64,000 nt of DNA from Clitopilus passeckerianus (taxonomy: Eukaryota; Basidiomycota; Agaricomycetes; Agaricales; Entolomataceae), in contig CALYLX010000053.1 of the NCBI GenBank assembly GCA_944990035.1, forward strand, positions 62,001-126,000, in the 5' to 3' direction. Of this stretch, positions 10,463 to 22,600 are shown one piece after another. A program made the translations under genes and the position numbers. The number at the start of each line of letters is the position of its first letter. The stretch's first letter is position 1. The notes under the pieces were generated by a model, which saw nothing but the letters and a program-made list of their open reading frames with translations, was not told where the DNA came from and did not search any database.

Positions 10463-10662
10463 TAGGTGAGTACAACAATTTTCTGTTCAGAGACACGGAC
10501 GTGAGAATCTCGCTGAAGGAAATCTCGACAGGCCTATCTTGGGTCTATTACAACCGAAGCATGTCAGCAAATATATTCGAGGCTCTACGATGACGTGTTC
10601 CATTTAACATCCGGTTTAAACTACAAAGCTGAATTCCAGCCTGTGCAGAGCACAGGTAATGG

Positions 10663-12603
10663 CTAGTATATCGTCAAACCAAAGAAATTACCCCTCCTAT
10701 CAGCCACCTCATTTGCACTTCTGAGAATCTCTGGATCTGTTCCCGCTGCCCGTGGAACCGAAAGTAAAATTGCATCCCACCCAGTCTTCTCCAAAGATTC
10801 AACTACATCGGCCAAAACCATAGGTGGGGCATCTTCAACACAAATAATGCTGGCAGCGTTGGGCTTCGCCACACGCCGCTTTTGAGAAATGGATTTCCAG
10901 CTCAAACAATCGGAATTGCGAATATAAAGATCTGTAAGGGATGAGAAGCGAGACATGAGGCTGTCAAGCGCATAGTCGTCCTCCATTGGGTTAATCTTTG
11001 GGAACTCGGTCCGGTTAATCGTCAGGGTCTGGAGCGAGTCTTGTACTTTGGAAAGCACTAGGTAAAAGTCATTGTTCGTTATACCAGTTATGAGAGAGAG
11101 ATTCAGGCGAGTGAGTCGGGGAGCCTGGGTGCTATTGAAGAATTGTCGGAACTGTTGGCCGGATAACCCTAGTCGTGCGAGAGACAGTTGTTCGAGGCTG
11201 CAGGCAATCTGGTGCTTGTTTACGCTGGGCTCACTCCCAGATGCGTTGGCTCTCTCATGGTTGCGACTTGAAATCATCATACAGTAAGAATCTAAAATTA
11301 CATGAACTTGTCATGACTTACCCGCCATCTGTTAGCTCTAAGGTCAATAGGCCTGGCCACTTCGTGAGCAATACCAGGATATCGTCGATCGTCACAGCCA
11401 TCAGAGAGTTGGCAGGATTTTGAAGTGATATCTCGCCACAGGTCTTGATGTGATGCATTCTCGACAGGGAGAAGATGTAGTTGTCATATAAAGCAGGCGG
11501 GACGAGGTGCAGATCGATATCCGTTAGCGATGTCGCAATGGAGAGTATATGAGCAGCTGAATCAAGGGCCTCAAGGTGTTTATTTCCGTGCACAAAATTA
11601 GGGGTTTCCCATTTGGTGTGTTCTGAGAAGTTTTTGAGAGAGAAGAACCTCATGAGAGAGGCTCTCTCCGGGCGAAGGCTCAGAGAATCTGAAACCGACG
11701 CAATACTGGCTTTTGTGGTACAGAATGGTCTTGGGTCCAACTCCTTGTCCTCCTCCGTAAGTTTTGAATGCTCAGAAAAGAACAAGTCTACAACAGGCCT
11801 CCAAGCGTGGCAGACAAGCCCAAGTCGGAGCAGCTGTTGGAGCCACCCTTCTGGCGGCTGATGCGGGTCCCAAATGATGAATTGGGCAATTCGCGTGGTA
11901 ATATTGGGTGGAAGATCTTTCCCTTCGCGGCGCTCGTAGGGTATAGGGAAGACCCTAATTTCATGCCGAGCAACTCCATAAACTGCGGTAGACCCACTGC
12001 CCAGTGGACGTCGGCATTCTTTGCTGTGGCTAATCACGGGAAGGGTGGACTCAAGGTGACAGAAAATTACGCCTGTAGTAGCTTGGATCCTTGAATAATG
12101 CACGCGATCGTACATAGTAAGCGTAGGGTCCAGTCGTCGATTCGGTGTGGGGTCCAGGTCATCATTAGCCTCGGCGTCAGGAGCGAAAAGTGATAGAGTC
12201 GGGTACACGTCCCTGATTTCCCGTGCCACGAGAACAATTTTCAAAGGTGTTTTTGTGTCTGCAGGGGACGTGCGTGAATCCTTCGAGCGTGAAGGGTGCC
12301 TCGCGTGATTAGACTCTGACGAAGATGAAGTCCGATCCGTCGACCAGTTGAGGCAGTCGGTAATTTGCTTTCACAATGTGTGTTAGCTGAGATATATGCA
12401 GAACAAACCTAGAAAGAGCATACCAACTTCATATGTTGTAGAGATGTTTCGCCGACAATGATAATCCTGACGCCGCCAGACAACTGAGCCACACTTCCGT
12501 GCTCAAAGATAGCGGAAATGCTAAAGACATGAGCTCTTCCCCGAAGGACTGGTCCAGAAGATTTGGATAGACTGAGCCAGTACTTGGTACTGCTTTCTGA
12601 CAT
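10663..12603 (-). CDS. F-box-like protein A
   Basis: A 595-residue protein from three exons: 12424-12603, 11322-12367 and 10663-11224, all phases agreeing. The N-terminal module (exon 1) begins with K-Y-W-L-S-L-S-K-S-S-G and ends I-I-I-V-G-E; it is also found in gene B and, alone, at 26089-26732. The middle carries M-Y-D-R-V-H and then an F-box-like segment, L-P-P-N-I-T-T-R-I-A-Q-F-I, followed by L-L-R-L-G-L-V-C-H-A-W-R-P, near residues 185-235. The rest resembles the leucine-rich outer part of such proteins (L-S-L-A-R-L-G-L-S-G and similar). If the F-box is real the protein would be a substrate receptor of an SCF ubiquitin ligase (inference). The start at 12603 gives exon 1 the same 180-base length as in gene B. 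Confidence 0.65.
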
Positions 12604-13016
12604 GGAAGAAAATGGTGCGTTGATACCACAATGTTCAATGTACAGCGATCTGATGACGGTATGAGTTAAAGCTCAAGCTTCAAGATTCAACGCCACCGGA
12701 GCAGAGTTCGAAGTCGCAGTGATAGTGATAGTGACATTTGACACGAGGTACACAAGACCGTATCCCGCCTTGTGTGTCGCCGATGAATAATGATATTGGC
12801 TCTAAGTCGAGTTCATACAATATCTTGAGGCGTATGCAATGGCAGACAAGAAGGCAATCGTGATTAGGCATAAGGATCAGGTGTTTTCTCGGAGCCAACC
12901 ATACAGATTTGGACATTTGAACTCGTAATCAAGGTAGTTGGGGACCGGTCTGCCAGTGCTAGTCCCGAGTGTGATATAAGCGACAAAAGACGGGTGTACT
13001 ACTTCCCAAGATCATT
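12604..13016. other. spacer between the two F-box-like genes
   Basis: This holds the promoter of gene A and the 3' end of gene B. No coding sequence is seen. Confidence 0.4.
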
Positions 13017-14964
13017 TTACGGTGCCGAACCGTTCTGCAAAATACCATACCACACAAATGAAATCCCTCGCCGATCAGCAACCTTTCTTGTACGCTCAAA
13101 AATCTCTCCATCCATTCCTTCTCGAGTTGCTATTTGAATTGTCTTCCACCCGGTGCTTTCCAAAGACTCCATGATCCCTGCTACGACAACAGGCAGGGGA
13201 CTATAAACAAAGAATTTGCTCATAGGCCGTCCAACCATATGAGGCGGCTTGTGCGCGATGGATCTCCAGCTTAAGCAGTCCGACTCCCGAATAGAGAGCT
13301 CTGTAAGAGACGATAGGCGAGGCATGAGCCTGTCGAGCGCATACTCGTCCTCTGTCGGGTTAACCTTTGGGAATTGGGACTGCACTATTTTTAGGTTTTG
13401 GAGTGAGTGCTGAACTCTGGAAAGTGCGAGAAGTAGGTCATTGTTTGTTAGACCGGTGGCAGCAATGAGAGACAAGCGAGTCAGACTGGGGGTTTGTATG
13501 CTGTTGAAGAATTGTAGGAATTGTCGGCCAGACAGTCCCAGGCGCGTAAGTGAGAGACTGTCTAGGTTGCCAGCAACTCGATGCACGTTAAAGCTGGGAT
13601 CATCTCCAAATACTTTAGCCTCTCCGGGTACACGGATTTAACATACCATAAGAATCCAAACATAAAAGACACTGTTGTGACTTACCCGCCAGCCAGTAGC
13701 TCCAATGTCAATAGGTTAGGCCACTGCGCGAGTAGGATCAAGATATCATCGATTGCCACCGCCCTTAAAGAGTCAGGAGGTGTTGGAAGGGGTGCCTCTC
13801 TGCAGTCTCTGATGGAGCGCATTTTCGACAAGAGGAGGAGATAGTTGTCGTATAAGGAGGGTGGGACATGGTGTAGGTCAATATCCGTTGAGGATGTTGC
13901 AACAGATAATATATGATTAGCCGATTCAAGGACTTCAAGCCGTTTATCTCCGTGAACGAAGTTGGGAGTATGCCATTGGATGCAGTCGGAATAGTTTTTG
14001 AAAGAAAAATATCTCATGAGGGAGGCTCTCTCGGGGCTAAGTTTGAGGGAGCCTGAAACTGCAGCAATGCTTGCCTGTTTAGTACAGAATGGTCTGTCGT
14101 CACGTTCTGCCACAAATCTTGAATGTTCGGAGAAGAACAGGTCTAAACTAGGCTTCCAGGCGCGGCAAACAAGGCCAAGTCGAAGTAGCTGCTTGAGCCA
14201 TCCTTCCATGGGCTGCAGTGGGTCCCAAATAACAAACTGGACGATCCGTGTGACGATACTGAGGGGGGATCCTTTGCTCTTCGACGATCGCATGGGATGG
14301 GGAAGATCCTGATTTCATGTCGCCCAGCCCTATGAACTCCAGTGGGTGTCCTGCTAATCCCCCGTGGTACACGACGGCATTCATTAGCATGGCTGATAAT
14401 GGGAATTGTAGACTCGAGATAACAGAGGACTCTGCCAGTCGTATCTTGTATCACTGGCTGATGTACGCGATCGTACAGAGTAAGTATGGGCTCAGGTCGT
14501 GGAGGAGTGTAATCTTCGCTCCTCAATGTCGGCAGCATAAAGTGATAGCTCCAAGTACCTCTCGTCGAGCTTTTGTGCTTTCAGAACAACAGTAAACGGT
14601 GTCCTTTTCTTCGCACGAGACTTCCGGAAACCTCTTGAGCTGGGAAGGTACCTCATAGCATCCGGCTCTGCCAGTGACGAGGATGAAGTCAGGCTGGTCG
14701 GCCAAGTGAGGCAGTCTGCAATTTCCTTGCATCTAATATGTTAGCTCTGAGCGATGCAAAGTAAGCCAAAAAGAATGACTGTACCAGGTCGGAACGCTTC
14801 AGCGACTCTTCGCCGACAATGACAATCCTGACCCCACCCGGCCATTGAGCGACACTTCCACATTCGAGAATCACGGAAATGCTGGAAACATGGGCCCTTC
14901 CGCAAAGGATGGATCCAGACGACTTGGAGAAACTAAGCCAATATTGGGATGTGCGATATGGCAT
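13017..14964 (-). pseudogene. F-box-like protein B, frame-disrupted
   Basis: A tandem paralogue of gene A with the same three-exon layout: 14785-14964 (180 bases, as in A), 13686-14725 and 13017-13593. It aligns along its whole length, including the Y-W-L-S-F-S-K-S-S-G start, the T-L-Y-D-R-V-H motif, I-W-D-P-L-Q-P-M-E-G-W and the L-R-L-G-L-V-C-R-A-W-K-P F-box part. Exon 2 is not open, however. Compared with A it lacks about 11 bases near 14490-14540 and one base near 14260. Between these points the similarity is in another frame, and the original frame meets a TGA. The two changes together remove 12 bases, so the frame before and after is the same. Either the gene is decaying or the assembly has errors here. 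Confidence 0.6.
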
Positions 14965-15474
14965 TGAAATATTGAAGCAGGGAATGTAATGGCAATCTAA
15001 CAACTATTGATTGTGGGCCATAGTGGAGCCATGAATAGACAGGAGATGAGCTTGTGCTGCAGCACAGTACTAGTCGAACGGCGGTTGCAGGAGAGCCACA
15101 GGCTTTCTAATTGCATTATAAGGCGGAGAAGGTGCTCATGTTCTTTTACTCAGTGGCAGTATATGCTGAATTTACTATTGCCACTATCATATGCAGTAAT
15201 CTCATATTCGCCGAGATCTATGAACGTCTTGCCAGACGAATCAGACGTATGTGGGATTAAAGCACAGGGGCTAGCGACACAGTGCAGCAAGAGGTCACTG
15301 AAAGTGCGTAGGAGTGACTGGTTGTAATTGGGGCGTATCTCCATGGGAGTTGAACGTACTCGGAAGGGTGGGATTATAGACACGGAATATATTATCAATT
15401 CTTGGGTGAGGGTATATCCTGAGCTGCGATAGAAAATACAAACGACCTATGCCGTGCAAGGTGTGACCCGCCCA
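14965..15474. other. spacer, no gene seen
   Basis: This lies between the start of F-box-like gene B and the 3' end of the transporter. Short ORFs on both strands have no family resemblance. Confidence 0.35.
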
Positions 15475-17888
15475 CTAGTGAGCAAACCGGAAGTCCAGAC
15501 GTTTACTCCCAACATCAGACGTCGTAGTAAGGTAGACCACTCGTTCCTAGTCTCGCAGTCAGAAGGATTGGAATATGTTACAAAAATGAATAGGCATACC
15601 TCGGGAGTCAGAGCATCCCATACCTTTGCCTTCTGTTTGTTCCGGAAGACGTAATATGCCTTGATGCTGGGATACATTATGAACAGATTGAAACAGCAGA
15701 TCGTGATCAGGACTTTGTTGCCCCTATAGTCTGTTGGACATTGCGTTTGAGTAACGAGTTTAACGTGGCAGAAGAATATCGTACGGTTCGGTGCATCATC
15801 TTCCCGATATATTTGGGCTGATATCACAGAGGAAAGTTGGACAAACCTAACTTTGGTGTCAGAAAAGCAGAAGCGTCAAGGAAAATGGGGACTTACATAT
15901 TGTACAGTGAGGCATTGACCGTTCGGCTAGCCACAGCTCCAGCATTGCGTGAGCACCACGCTACCTGGATGGGATGAACGTACCTATAAGTTGGTCAGCC
16001 ACATAGCTTTTATTAGGAGCCCAGACCTACTTACGGGAAGGAGAGGAGGCCAGTCGCTATTCCATAATATCTCCATTGGTTTGGCCTATCCGGGAGGTTA
16101 TACAAGGCAATGAGGAACGGCAAAGCCCAGAAATCCTCTGCCATAGAAACGATTGCTCTGTCATTGACGGTTTCTGACAGCAGTGTGACACCAAACATTG
16201 TCACGATAGACGCAAGGCTCGAAGGAATGGTGAGGAGATTCGTTTGGAAGGTATCAAACCCAAAGTTGCGGAGCGAGAGGGTGAGATAGCTTGAGGGCGG
16301 GGATATAGGGATGCCAAACATGAGCCCCCTAACAGAATAGAATTCGTTAGGTTTATCCAGAAGCGAGAAGAACATTTCTCGCTCACGCGATGTAGAGCGG
16401 CCACAAATCATAATCCAAGACCGCAGTCCATAGTCGCTTCAGCGACAACCCTTCCCTGTTATGCATGTCGCCTTTCGTGGGATCATCTCTCAACACCCTC
16501 GTCACAGCAATGACTTCCTCTCTGTCCGTAAACCACCCTTTTGGTCGGAACCACGTCTTAGTCTCTGTAGGCCCGGGTGGCATCTTGAAGAAAGTGGCGA
16601 CACCAATAGAAAGTGTGATTAGGCCCCTATCAAGGAATGGTCATGAGCTTTGAATCCGGAGATGGTACGGTAGACAACGTACTCGACCAGGAATAGCCAC
16701 CTCCATCCAGCTTTGCCTGCTACGCCTCTCATGTGGAGCACTCCGAACGCAATGAAGCTCCCTATTATGGTGCAAAAGTTCGAGGAGATCCAGAACAGAG
16801 CAAGGCGGAATGGAAGCTCGTTCTTGGTGTAGAAGTCTAGAAAGGACGTTGGTCAGCATTCACGGGCATCCTCGGTAGAGTCGGAAAAGCACTTACAGGA
16901 CAGGTAGAGAATGAGATCGGGTATGAAGCTATCAAACTCTCATCAGCGTCATTCAATTGCATCGGTGGGCCGCGTATTACCCTCCTTGAATCAAGCTGGT
17001 AATGCGAATATCAGCAACTGAAAGGCGGTTAACTGAGCAAAGTAAACCCACCCAAGTAGACCCCTGCCGACCAAAAACGAGGACCTCCCGGTCAACCAAA
17101 ACTGGGCCGAGGTGGCGAGCGACCACAGGCACATCTGGATGGGTATCCAACGATCAGGGCCAAGCTGAAGTAGTTGCTCAGTCACTGTAGAGGAAAGAGA
17201 TGCTCTGACGAAGACCCACTCGTTTGGAGATCAGTTGCGAAGGCAATTCAGCGAAGAGGAATGATAGGCGGAAGATTGTGTTCCCCAGGTTGTAATCTGG
17301 TGCGGGTTCAGCTTAACCATCACGATATAACTTGGTGGAAGAAAATACGAACCATCTGTTGTCATACCCAAATCCTTGAGGAACCCATCTGCATTCGCCT
17401 GGGACAGGTTTCCTCGATCAAGATTAAGGGCCGAGAAGCTGACAGCAGCTATACGGATTCAGAAAGTTAGATCCTCGGCAAAAGTAGAGAGGAGAAGAAT
17501 AATTACCCCAAAACATGACCTTCCAATCGATCAACCTAACCAACTCTTTCTCCTCCTTGACAGTCCACCTCGCCTTCATGTCGAATCGATGTAAATTCTC
17601 ATAGTCTTAGTTCGGCCAGTAGTGCTTCGCGAGCAGGGGATTATCGTATACTGAACGACGAGTTGCGATCGAGTTGTCGTCAATGGGGTCGGAGGGGAGT
17701 TTACCACGGAATAGCCAATCTTTGAGTCTGAAAGGAGGTGGGTCGGCATCAACTAGGTCGTTGGATACGCTGAGTTCATCTATGGGATCAGAAAGCACAT
17801 CTACATCCTTGTGCTTGGCGTCGTTCCTATCCTCCGAATCCTGTCGGCTTGATTGGCCAAGTAAAGGAATGCGTTCTTCATGAGCCAT
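15475..17888 (-). pseudogene. MFS transporter, vitamin/anion symporter type, with an in-frame stop
   Basis: It resembles fungal MFS permeases of the Vht1/Liz1/Dal5 group, which import vitamins or organic anions across the plasma membrane. Splicing about a dozen short introns gives the family landmarks in order: an acidic N-terminus (M-A-H-E-E-R-I-P-L-L-G), [70 protein letters not shown] and a C-terminus K-R-L-D-F-R-F-A-H. One exon, 16981-16995, is only 15 bases. A TAA at 17607-17609 interrupts the cytosolic N-terminal part between H-Y-W-P-N and D-Y-E-N-L. An intron from about 17664 would remove it but also a motif usually kept, so I list the gene as probably disrupted. Everything downstream is open. 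Confidence 0.6.
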
Positions 17889-18444
17889 GTCGGGGACAGA
17901 CCACCAGCGAGCCTGCAGACCTGGGTCGTAGTAAAAGGGTACCATCGTATAGTTCTTGATTTCTAGGGCTTAATATATCCCATATCATGCCGCCGGGAGG
18001 CAGGCATTCGGGCTGATAAAGCCACATGATGGGGAACAAGAGTCTGTCAATGGTGTTTCTGAGGAAGAGAATGACACGAGAGCCTGCTGTATCAAGCATG
18101 TCTGCTCGAGATAACTGTATTTGGGACGTCAATCGCGTTGTCGCGTCAGGACACGCTAGGTTGCGCAATTCTGGGGAAGATGGCGAAAAGAGTTTTGGTG
18201 ATGGGAAGGATGTGCCTTATTGGGAAACGTGCCGAAAGCCTGCCGCATTGTGGTCTTGCTTGCTAGTGGACGGCATTCGGAAGACCAGAAGTGACGAGAA
18301 TTGTGAATCTTGGGTTCAATTCTTTGCGATTAGATACATGCGTTAATGTACAATAGTGGGAGCTCACCATCTGCTCCCGAGATATTATGGCCTGAAACGA
18401 ATCCACTCTTTCCCAAGGGGGAGACTAGATGGAGGTCTTTCGCT
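17889..18444. other. spacer, no gene seen
   Basis: Upstream of the transporter the frame stays open to an ATG at 17945, which could be an alternative start. The rest of the stretch shows nothing I can support. Confidence 0.35.
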
Positions 18445-19407
18445 TTAATCGAGGATCGCTGGAGGTATCCATTGCAAGTTTCCGACCCACGATATCTGCC
18501 TGAAATTTTCTCTGAAATTTGAAGTGGTCAGGTTCACCATTCGGCTGAAATCCTCTTCATTACTCACATCGGTCTTGTAAATCCTCCATAGAGGTTCGAT
18601 CTGGAGCGAACTCCAGCCGAATTCAGTCAGACGCCTGTCTCGTTGCATGTTGTCACTGCTGGTGAGGTATAGGACGACCCGTCTTTGAATGTCTTCTGAT
18701 TTCTTCTCGAATTCTTCGATACTTGTAGGCACCTCTCTTCGCTCTCTCTCCTCACGGTCAGCGAGACGTTTGTTGAGCGATCTGAGCGTGCTGAGATGTG
18801 TGTAGCGAAGAAGCTCATAGTCGTTCCCCCAGGTTTCAAGGGCATAGGTTTCGTAGCGTCCGTTTTCGTATAGGCTCTATAGAACACTTTTAGATTCACG
18901 GAAATTGCGCTTCCAACTGACAACATACCGCCAAGTGTTCGTAGCTTGCCTTAATTTCAGCATTATTTTCGCCCTCTGAAAGGTAAAGAAGATCGTCTTT
19001 GGAAAGATAGCGGTCGTAGGCCTCATCGAGGTATTCTTCGGCCTCGAGAGCATAGAGACGTTCCAGGTCTTCAGCATGCTGCTTTTTTTCAAGATCAATT
19101 TGCTCCTTCAAAGATTCGATAGTTTCCGGTTGTTTAAGTGCCTCTTTCATTTCCTCCAAGCTATAGAAATTTCCGTTCAACGTATAGTTCCCCATACAAG
19201 TTTTGAAAAATACCTTGGAATTGGCCTATCCTTCTGCGTCAAGATGAATTGGGTCATTCTGTGCTGGTCCAGCACTTCCTGGCTTGGTCGTTCGTTTTCG
19301 GCCGGAGGAGTCTTATGGTCAGGAAAGAACCCATTCGTCCCCTTGTATACTGGATGATTGACGCGTGGTCTTTTCTCAACCTCGAGTTCCTCAGCGTAAA
19401 TGTTCAT
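18445..19407 (-). CDS. unknown charged protein
   Basis: A well-formed three-exon gene (19214-19407, 18929-19160, 18445-18876) whose phases agree, giving 285 residues. I do not recognise the family. The product is highly charged and rich in Glu and Lys, with no signal peptide or membrane segment. Residues about 65-150 (S-L-E-E-M-K-E-A-L-K and onward) look helical and may form a coiled coil, and so does a later stretch with L-A-D-R-E-E-R-E-R-R. The C-terminus is rich in Trp and ends I-P-P-A-I-L-D. An intracellular role is likely from composition alone. Confidence 0.6.
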
Positions 19408-19678
19408 GTCATGGACGTGGAAAAGTTATGATGGTCGCATGTCAAGGCGCCTGGCGCGTTGGTCACAATCACACCAATCATGCACGCGCTGCTGCCACAT
19501 TCTTGGCTCTTGATATCGACGACCACCGTGAGCTACTACACGACACCAGGGAAGGGGCTAGTGGCACCTTACAGTAAAAATAGTGCAGCTGGTGGCTAGC
19601 TACGGTCTACTTCTAGCATCGAGCTTATCACCACGACACCTTTTCACGTTACACTCAACATCCTCCAACGGCCCTCAG

Positions 19679-22600
19679 ATGTCGAACAGCAAAGAGAGCC
19701 TTTTTCCTGCAACTTCTATAGGACGCTCGTCAGGAGCCCGCCTTCCGACTCAGCGAGTTACCTCTGGTGATTCCAGCGCACACCCGCTCCTATCATCAAC
19801 ATCGAGTCGCCCTTCTTCGCCGGCCTTTTTCGAGAGCAACGATCTTCCAGGAGGAAGTCCAAAATATGTTCCTTATACCCCAAGGCAGCGTGTATCAACG
19901 ACAGCAGTGACTCCGGGAACAAGCACAGCACATCCACCCTCGCCCCAGCACCAGTCTGGCCAAGGAGATGCTGCTAGCAAACTGCAAATACTGCAGCTCA
20001 AAGCTGCTGCTCAGCACGTTGGGCTGGATACTGCATCAGTCGGATGGGCAATACTAGAGAAGTTGATTCACGAGAGCGACCACAACGATGCAGATTGGAT
20101 GGAAATCTGGACGGCCGTCACCACTGGCAAGGTGAGCCATTCGGTTTAATCTGACATTGACATTCTAACAAGTTCTTACAGGCGACACTACTTCTGCCAT
20201 TGGAACATATATCAAGCTCAGGAAAGCTCACTGCAGACTTCGTCAAGGACCATATTGTACTTTGCGATGGTCCTTCTCGGAGTAGTGCACCCATCATCAC
20301 TCTATCAGGGCTTCGGGGCACATTGAGCGAGTAAGTTTGGCAACTTTTTATTCCTTAAACGAACTTAGAACTGACGACAGTTCTCCTAGCCAGACGCTTA
20401 CTTTCCGATCTACACTTCATCCCTATTCCAAAATCTTCCAAGACTTGCTCCTAGCCTTAAGCCGTTCTACAGCCCTTGCTCTTCTCCCAGACCTCCCTAA
20501 CGCCAATGCACCATACCCCACTCTCACTGTTCCCTCTTATGCACCGGCGCTCCCATTACCTCCACGTGGGCATCTCAATTCTGCGAAGCCACCTCTCCCG
20601 CCACGGCCTGGTGGTCGTACTGCGTCCAACCAGAGCACATCATCGCGGATAGCCAACCCTTTCGCTGCACTATTTGGCGGTAGCAGCAGCAACACATCCT
20701 TGCCAAAGACATCGCCCATCCCAGTGCCGTCCTCTCCAACAGCGTCCCTGCGATCCCTGGACTCGCATTTAGAACATACTATTGAAGTCGCCGCCTTCAC
20801 CATCAATAAGAAAATCGTTCGGAAGGACGTGGCGAAAGAGATGAACAAAACCCTCAAGAAAGAGGTCAAAGAGAGCTTGACTTCAGGCGAAACCAGCCTC
20901 CCTTCTTGGGTTGTCGAGCGCGTGAACGAGTTCACCGCCGACTGGTACCCGTTCACAAAAGACAGGGAGAAGGACAAATCGTCGCCAACTCAAGTCCATG
21001 GCGGGTATCGCATTGGTTGGCTTGGAGAGTCTCCTGAGAAGATGGCGGAGAATGTGCAGGATTTCTATCTCGGGCTGGAACAAGACATGCGAGTCCTTGG
21101 GATCGGGAATGGAAAAGGGAAGCATCTTGGCGAGGACTACGACCCCTACGGATACGAGAACGACGAGAAGAGGGTACAGGAGAAGATCGTCAGCGAATCA
21201 AAGATCAAGGAAGCTATGGAGGTTGTAGAGAGGACAGTTTGCTCTTTGTTCTACGACAGGTTTGTTTCAGAAGCACCTTGGATTGTTGCTATATGCTAAC
21301 GATCTCGTGCAGATTATACCGCCAGCCTAAATCAGATGATTCATCACACGACGAGGCACTCTCAAGCAGAGTTGCTGCACTCAATATGCTGGATCTAGGA
21401 TTAGAACATCTGGATATACACACAGATGATGCTGGTCCAGAGCTTGATGCTGTGGTTCAAGCATGTGGCGAAAGTGAGGATTTCGGTTTCCCGGCTTGAG
21501 GTCAACGCTGACTCGTCCCATCTTCATCAGTGCTTTCTCAAATAGATGCCTGCCATAACCCTGCCGACAAAGCTACGATATTGGTAGCAGCACACAAGAT
21601 CGTCGTTGGTAAGATAAATGGCCCTCACTATATGCTTTGAAATTCACAGAGAGGTCTTTCTAGACGGCCTTTCGCGCCTTCCACCAATTCGTCTCATGAC
21701 AGAGGAGGAATCTAAAGCCCAGAAAGCAAAAGCAGCAGCTATTGCTAAATCGAAAGGCCTTGCGGAAGCACCTCCGAAGGAAGCTGATGGAAGTCTGAAA
21801 ATCCTGCTACCACCGTCCCCAACTACCGATACCCCACCCGGGACGGCTCAAAGCACAGCAAAGGAGGTCAAGAGCTCGTCCGACATTGACCCTCCGACTC
21901 TGAGTCCGGTGAAGCCAACAATACCAACAATCGTTGAACCGGAACCAGAACTCAAAGAAAACAAGGCCGAAGTTGAAACCCAAGATCATGTTGAAGGGAA
22001 CCAGCAGGGGAATTCTTCACCTTCAGAGAAGCCTGCATCGCCTACCCTCACAATGTCCCCTTCGCCGGTCTCGACTCCCGTATCTGGGGACGTGCTCCTC
22101 CCAATGATCATCTTTGCTGTGGTCAAGGCCAACCCTCCTAGGTTGGTGTCGAATCTCCTATTTACTCAACGTTTCCGGGACCAGTCTATAGGTGGGGAGG
22201 AGAGCTATTGCTTGATCAACCTCATGGCTGTCGCCGAGTTTTTGGAGAACGTGGATTTGGCTGCGCTTGGGTTGAGCGATAGTGATAAAGTCATGAGGTT
22301 CGTATCTATTCTCTCACCTACCTATCCGTTTCGAGGCTAATGGAGTTCTCTTATTAGTGCGGCCGATCTAACACCCATACCACTTAATCGCAGCCCTTTG
22401 GTTCCGGATGAACCTGAGTCCCTGCCTGAAGGGCTACCCAACAGCTTCCGGGAGAGGGTCGAACAAGCAAACAAGGTCCTCACTGGCGTCATGGACACCT
22501 CTGTCGGAATGCTCCGCTCTTTGCTCCCAGTGGTCCCAGCCAACCAAGCACCGCTTACACCACCAATGGAGGAGGCTCAATCATCAGCACCTTGGAATTC

